Shown piece after piece: positions 61,199 through 64,000 of a stretch of DNA of 64,000 nt. The DNA lies in NCBI GenBank assembly GCA_002440975.1, contig DJWN01000021.1, positions 1-64,000 of the forward strand. The letters are read 5' to 3'. Every line of letters starts with the position of its first letter. Position 1 is the first letter of the stretch. The translations under genes and the position numbers were made by a program. The notes below the pieces were generated by a model that was given only the letters and a program-made list of their open reading frames with translations, was not told where the DNA came from and did no database searches. The DNA comes from Bacteroidales bacterium UBA6229 (lineage in GTDB: Bacteria; Bacteroidota; Bacteroidia; Bacteroidales; F082).

Positions 61199-61813
61199 AT
61201 GTCATTCACAGATCAAATAAAATCAAATCCAAAGCTTAAGAAACTGGCACTTTGGATGCTCATGCCAAAAAATCAGGCCAGACCCCGATTATGGGTAAAA
61301 CTCTTTCTGAATCCCATCAAACATCATAAAGGAAAAGGTGCATTGATCAGAAGAAGAACCCGAATGGATGTGCTTCCGTTCAACCATTTTTCGATAGGAA
61401 ATCATTCTACCATTGAAGATTTTGCCACGGTAAATAATGGCGTAGGAGCTGTGATTATAGGCGACCGCACCCGAATTGGCCTTGGTTGCGTACTGATCGG
61501 CCCTGTTACAGTGGGAAATGATGTTATGTTTGCTCAAAACATTGTCGTTTCAGGTCTTAACCACGGTTATCAGGAGATCAACATGCCTCCGAGCCTTCAG
61601 CCAGTCGAAACAAAACCGATAACAATAAAAGATGAAGTTTGGATTGGTGCCAATGCTGTATTAACAGCTGGCATAACGGTTGGCAAACATGCAGTAATAG
61701 CTGCCGGAAGCATTGTTACCAAAGATGTACCGGATTATTCTATTGCTGCAGGCAATCCGGCCAGGATTCTAAAAAAATACAATCCGGAATCCAAAGAATG
61801 GGAAAGGGTTTAA
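61199..61813 (+). CDS. left-handed beta-helix acyltransferase (acetyltransferase-like)
   Basis: The 204-residue protein has hexapeptide repeats over residues 65-190 (for example IGDRTRIGLGCVLIGPVTVG, IGANAVLTAGITVG, HAVIAAGSIVTKDV) and the loop GLNHGYQEINMPP carrying the catalytic histidine, as in WbbJ/LacA-type O-acetyltransferases. The C-terminal AAGNPARILKKY motif is typical. It likely acetylates a sugar of the repeat unit using acetyl-CoA. It lies between glycosyltransferase and methyltransferase genes, in keeping with polysaccharide decoration. Confidence 0.9.
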   Translation: MSFTDQIKSNPKLKKLALWMLMPKNQARPRLWVKLFLNPIKHHKGKGALIRRRTRMDVLPFNHFSIGNHSTIEDFATVNNGVGAVIIGDRTRIGLGCVLIGPVTVGNDVMFAQNIVVSGLNHGYQEINMPPSLQPVETKPITIKDEVWIGANAVLTAGITVGKHAVIAAGSIVTKDVPDYSIAAGNPARILKKYNPESKEWERV

Positions 61814-61838
61814 AATTTTCAGTAACAAACGAGTAATT

Positions 61839-62645
61839 ATGCATAAAATCATTACATTTTTACGCTACCTGAAAGATAACTTACAATATGGGCAAATATT
61901 ACTGGTGTTTGCTTCCATTATATATTTAATTACTGGCAGATCCTATCCCAGAACACGACTTTTCAGAGGCAGGCTGGGGCTCTTTTTGCACAGGAAAGGC
62001 TCGCTTGATTTTCAATTTGGTAACTATGCCTATGAGTGGAGCGTGAAGCAATTTTTTCTAAAGCATTACAGTCATTATAATACATTTATTGATGTGGGCG
62101 CTAATATGGGAACTTATACAATAATGTTTGCAAAAAAGGGCATGAAAACGATTGCTTTTGAACCATCAACCTCTAATTTCAAAGCCTTGCAAATCAATAT
62201 CATGCTTAATGATTTAGAACGAAAAGTGAGCAGTTACAACCTTGGGTTGGATAGCAAAAACCGCAATGCAAGTTTTGTTTTTGACCCTGTGAATACCGGA
62301 GCGTCTCACCTACGCAGCGTACAATTCCATGATCCTGTCACAGATGAAAGAGGAGAAATAACTGAAGTACAACTTGTTACACTTGATTTCTTACAGGATA
62401 ACCTCCCAATACAAGCCGATGATACAGTATTGATGAAAATTGATGTGGAAGGAATGGAAGAACATGTTATTAAAGGAGCAAAAGATTTTATTCAAAAACA
62501 CAAAGAGCTCTTAATAGTAATGGAAAGTGTTCATTCCGGTGAGGAAAAACTCAAGTCGGTACTTTCAGAAATAGCTGAATTTGAATTTCTTCCGGTAGAT
62601 TCGCTCAACTTTGCTGCAAAAAAAATTAAAAATCATCAAACATAA
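61839..62645 (+). CDS. FkbM-family methyltransferase
   Basis: The 268-residue protein has the SAM-binding DVGANMGTYTIMFAKKG (D85-G91), FEPSTSNFKALQINIMLN (acidic loop), a VTLDFL segment and the FkbM hallmark MKIDVEGMEEHVIKGAK near residues 198-214. An N-terminal hydrophobic stretch (about 20-32) may tether it to the membrane. FkbM enzymes O-methylate sugars or polyketides; here methylation of the polysaccharide is likely. It lies 25 bases after the acyltransferase gene. Confidence 0.9.
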   Translation: MHKIITFLRYLKDNLQYGQILLVFASIIYLITGRSYPRTRLFRGRLGLFLHRKGSLDFQFGNYAYEWSVKQFFLKHYSHYNTFIDVGANMGTYTIMFAKKGMKTIAFEPSTSNFKALQINIMLNDLERKVSSYNLGLDSKNRNASFVFDPVNTGASHLRSVQFHDPVTDERGEITEVQLVTLDFLQDNLPIQADDTVLMKIDVEGMEEHVIKGAKDFIQKHKELLIVMESVHSGEEKLKSVLSEIAEFEFLPVDSLNFAAKKIKNHQT

Positions 62646-62651
62646 CGAATC

Positions 62652-63842
62652 ATGTTAACCTTAAAAGTTGTTTTCTGGGTTTTACTTTTCCTGGTTTTTT
62701 ACACTTACCTGGGATATGGCGTGATACTTTACCTTTTGGTAAGAATAAAACGATTATTCAAGCGGAAAATAACTGTGAATAAGGAATATGAACCGGAAGT
62801 AACACTTTTTGTGGCTGCTTATAATGAGAAAGATTATGCCGATGCAAAAGTTGCCAATGGTTTTGAACTGGACTATCCGCAGGAGAAGATAAAACAACTC
62901 TGGGTTACAGATGGCTCAGACGATGGCACACCCGAAATACTTAAAAAATACGCTGACAAAGGCGTTGAAGTGTATCATGAAAACGCCCGGGGTGGCAAAA
63001 TTGGTGCAATGAATCGCGGGATGCAATTCGTTAAAACCCCTATCGTAATTTTTTCTGATGGCAACACAAGCTTAGGCAAAGAGTCTGTGAGAAGAATTGT
63101 CAAACTGTTTAGCAATCCCAAAGTTGGTTGCGTTTCGGGCGAAAAACGAATTTTTAGCAAAGAAAAAGACACCGCTGCCGGAACAGAAGGCATTTACTGG
63201 AAATACGAATCTACCTTAAAAAAGTGGGATGCAGAATTGTATTCCGTTGTTGGAGCTGCCGGTGAATTGTTTGCCATCAGAACAGAATTGTTCCAGGAAG
63301 TTGAAAAAGACACCTTACTCGACGATTTCATTATCTCATTGCGTGTTGCCATGAAAGGATACACCATTCAATACGATCCCGAAGCTTATGCCATCGAAAC
63401 GGCTTCAGCAAACGTAAAAGAAGAACTGAAAAGAAAAGTCAGAATCGCTGCAGGTGGCATCCAGTCAATCATCAGGCTAAGCCCATTGTTGAATATCTTC
63501 AAATTTGGAATGCTGTCGTTTCAGTATATTTCGCATCGTGTTTTGAGATGGACACTTGCCCCGCTTTCATTACCTTTGATCCTGATTATTAATGCTTTAA
63601 TTGCTTACTATGAAGGTTTCAGAAATTTCTCTGATTTTTATGTACTTTTGTTTTACGGCCAGTTATTGTTTTACACCTTAGCCTTGTTAGGCTGGTATAT
63701 GGAAAACAAAGCCATAAAAGTGAAAGCACTATTTATACCTTATTACTTCTTTATCATGAATTATGCTGTGTTACTGGGAATGAAGCGCTATTTCAAAGGA
63801 AGTCAAAGCGTTAACTGGGAAAGAGCCAAACGTGGAAAGTGA
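62652..63842 (+). CDS. membrane family 2 glycosyltransferase (cellulose-synthase-like layout)
   Basis: The 396-residue protein has an N-terminal helix (about 5-31), a GT-A domain with VTLFVAAYNEKDY, VTDGSDDGTPEIL, FSDGNTSLGKES and LDDFIISLRVAMKGY, and a KVRIAAGGIQSI segment in the QxxRW position (variant). Three C-terminal helices follow. It differs from the other membrane GT2 enzymes of the operon and is closer to ICA/NodC-like enzymes. Its TGA overlaps the ATG of the next gene. Confidence 0.88.
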   Translation: MLTLKVVFWVLLFLVFYTYLGYGVILYLLVRIKRLFKRKITVNKEYEPEVTLFVAAYNEKDYADAKVANGFELDYPQEKIKQLWVTDGSDDGTPEILKKYADKGVEVYHENARGGKIGAMNRGMQFVKTPIVIFSDGNTSLGKESVRRIVKLFSNPKVGCVSGEKRIFSKEKDTAAGTEGIYWKYESTLKKWDAELYSVVGAAGELFAIRTELFQEVEKDTLLDDFIISLRVAMKGYTIQYDPEAYAIETASANVKEELKRKVRIAAGGIQSIIRLSPLLNIFKFGMLSFQYISHRVLRWTLAPLSLPLILIINALIAYYEGFRNFSDFYVLLFYGQLLFYTLALLGWYMENKAIKVKALFIPYYFFIMNYAVLLGMKRYFKGSQSVNWERAKRGK

Positions 63843-64000
63843 TGAAAAATCTATTGCTGATTTACGGCCTCTTTGTAATTGTTTGGTTTAGCCAGACTTT
63901 TTCGGCTTATGCCCAAAATTGCGATCACCTTATCAGCAGCAGCCAAACCGTTGTGGATGGAGCTAATATACAACCCGGCGATTCCATCTGCCTCGAAAGC
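63842..64000 (+). CDS. secreted protein, start only (cut by window end)
   Basis: The ATG at 63842 overlaps the glycosyltransferase stop (TGATG). The 53 visible residues give a signal peptide (MKNLLLIYGLFVIVWFSQTF, cleavage near AYA-Q at 24-25) and a mature start with cysteine and the phrase IQPGDSICLES. The GDxICLE phrase often opens right-handed beta-helix domains, such as polysaccharide lyase-like or NosD-like proteins, so a glycan-acting enzyme is possible. The domain itself is off the window. Confidence 0.7.
   Translation, partial: MKNLLLIYGLFVIVWFSQTFSAYAQNCDHLISSSQTVVDGANIQPGDSICLES

Noticed and set aside
1..64000. Mobile elements, phage genes or CRISPR arrays
   Set aside because: I found no transposase, integrase, phage structural gene or regularly spaced long repeat; the only spaced repeats (6441-6488) are 6-mers with no spacer structure.

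Overview
The window is chromosomal DNA from a member of the Bacteroidota, most likely of the Bacteroidales/Marinilabiliales type. The evidence is lineage-typical genes (two DUF4199 proteins, a DUF4831 protein, a DUF3127 protein, type III glutamine synthetase, Kdo and heptose genes), near-absence of Shine-Dalgarno sequences, and many promoter -7 boxes of the form TAnnTTTG, several paired with a TTTG/TTG box 18-19 bases upstream. No transposase, integrase, phage gene, CRISPR array or rRNA was seen.

Layout. 1-1000: 5' part of a tRNA-Lys gene, a TsaC/YciO-type protein and the SRP RNA gene, all on the minus strand. 1083-5488: two DUF4199 membrane proteins and a small sugar cluster (DPM1-like GT2, epimerase, GT4). 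5545-6336: an ExoX-C-like acidic protein and a DUF486 membrane protein broken by an apparent one-base deletion. 6651-11418: gmhA, gmhB, a sodium/solute symporter and glutamine synthetase III, closed by a strong terminator. 11547-19546: DUF4831 protein, a kdsA/EamA/DUF3127 minus-strand unit, msrA, a TPR protein and gyrA. 19798-26968: clpC, then hypF, a nickel-permease-like protein, an outer-membrane barrel and rex. 26973-34749: metabolic and housekeeping genes (SDR, aminotransferase, aat, guanine deaminase, sirtuin, serine hydrolase, MFS, peroxidase). 34810-39811: a lipoprotein amidohydrolase and a FecBCD-type ABC importer preceded by a GroES-like gene. 39936-45982: a small membrane protein, mutL, two rhomboid proteases and uvrB.

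46195-64000 (continuing off the window) is one long same-strand exopolysaccharide operon and the most interesting part. It opens with a stand-alone response-regulator receiver, then a pseudo-receiver fused to the initiating phosphosugar transferase, a short TolC-like outer-membrane protein, a Wzz/Wzc protein carrying a LysM domain in its periplasmic part and a decayed kinase domain, a Wzx flippase, a Wzy polymerase/ligase, seven glycosyltransferases (four forming a tandemly duplicated pair), a hexapeptide acyltransferase, an FkbM methyltransferase and the start of a secreted protein. The promoter region of this operon contains a 10-bp perfect inverted repeat overlapping a duplicated 10-mer. 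I infer a surface or secreted polysaccharide whose initiation step is tied to a two-component input and whose export machinery departs from the E. coli Wza-Wzc model.

All calls rest on reading the sequence and knowledge of protein families; no database search was run. Residue positions are counted by hand and may be off by one or two.
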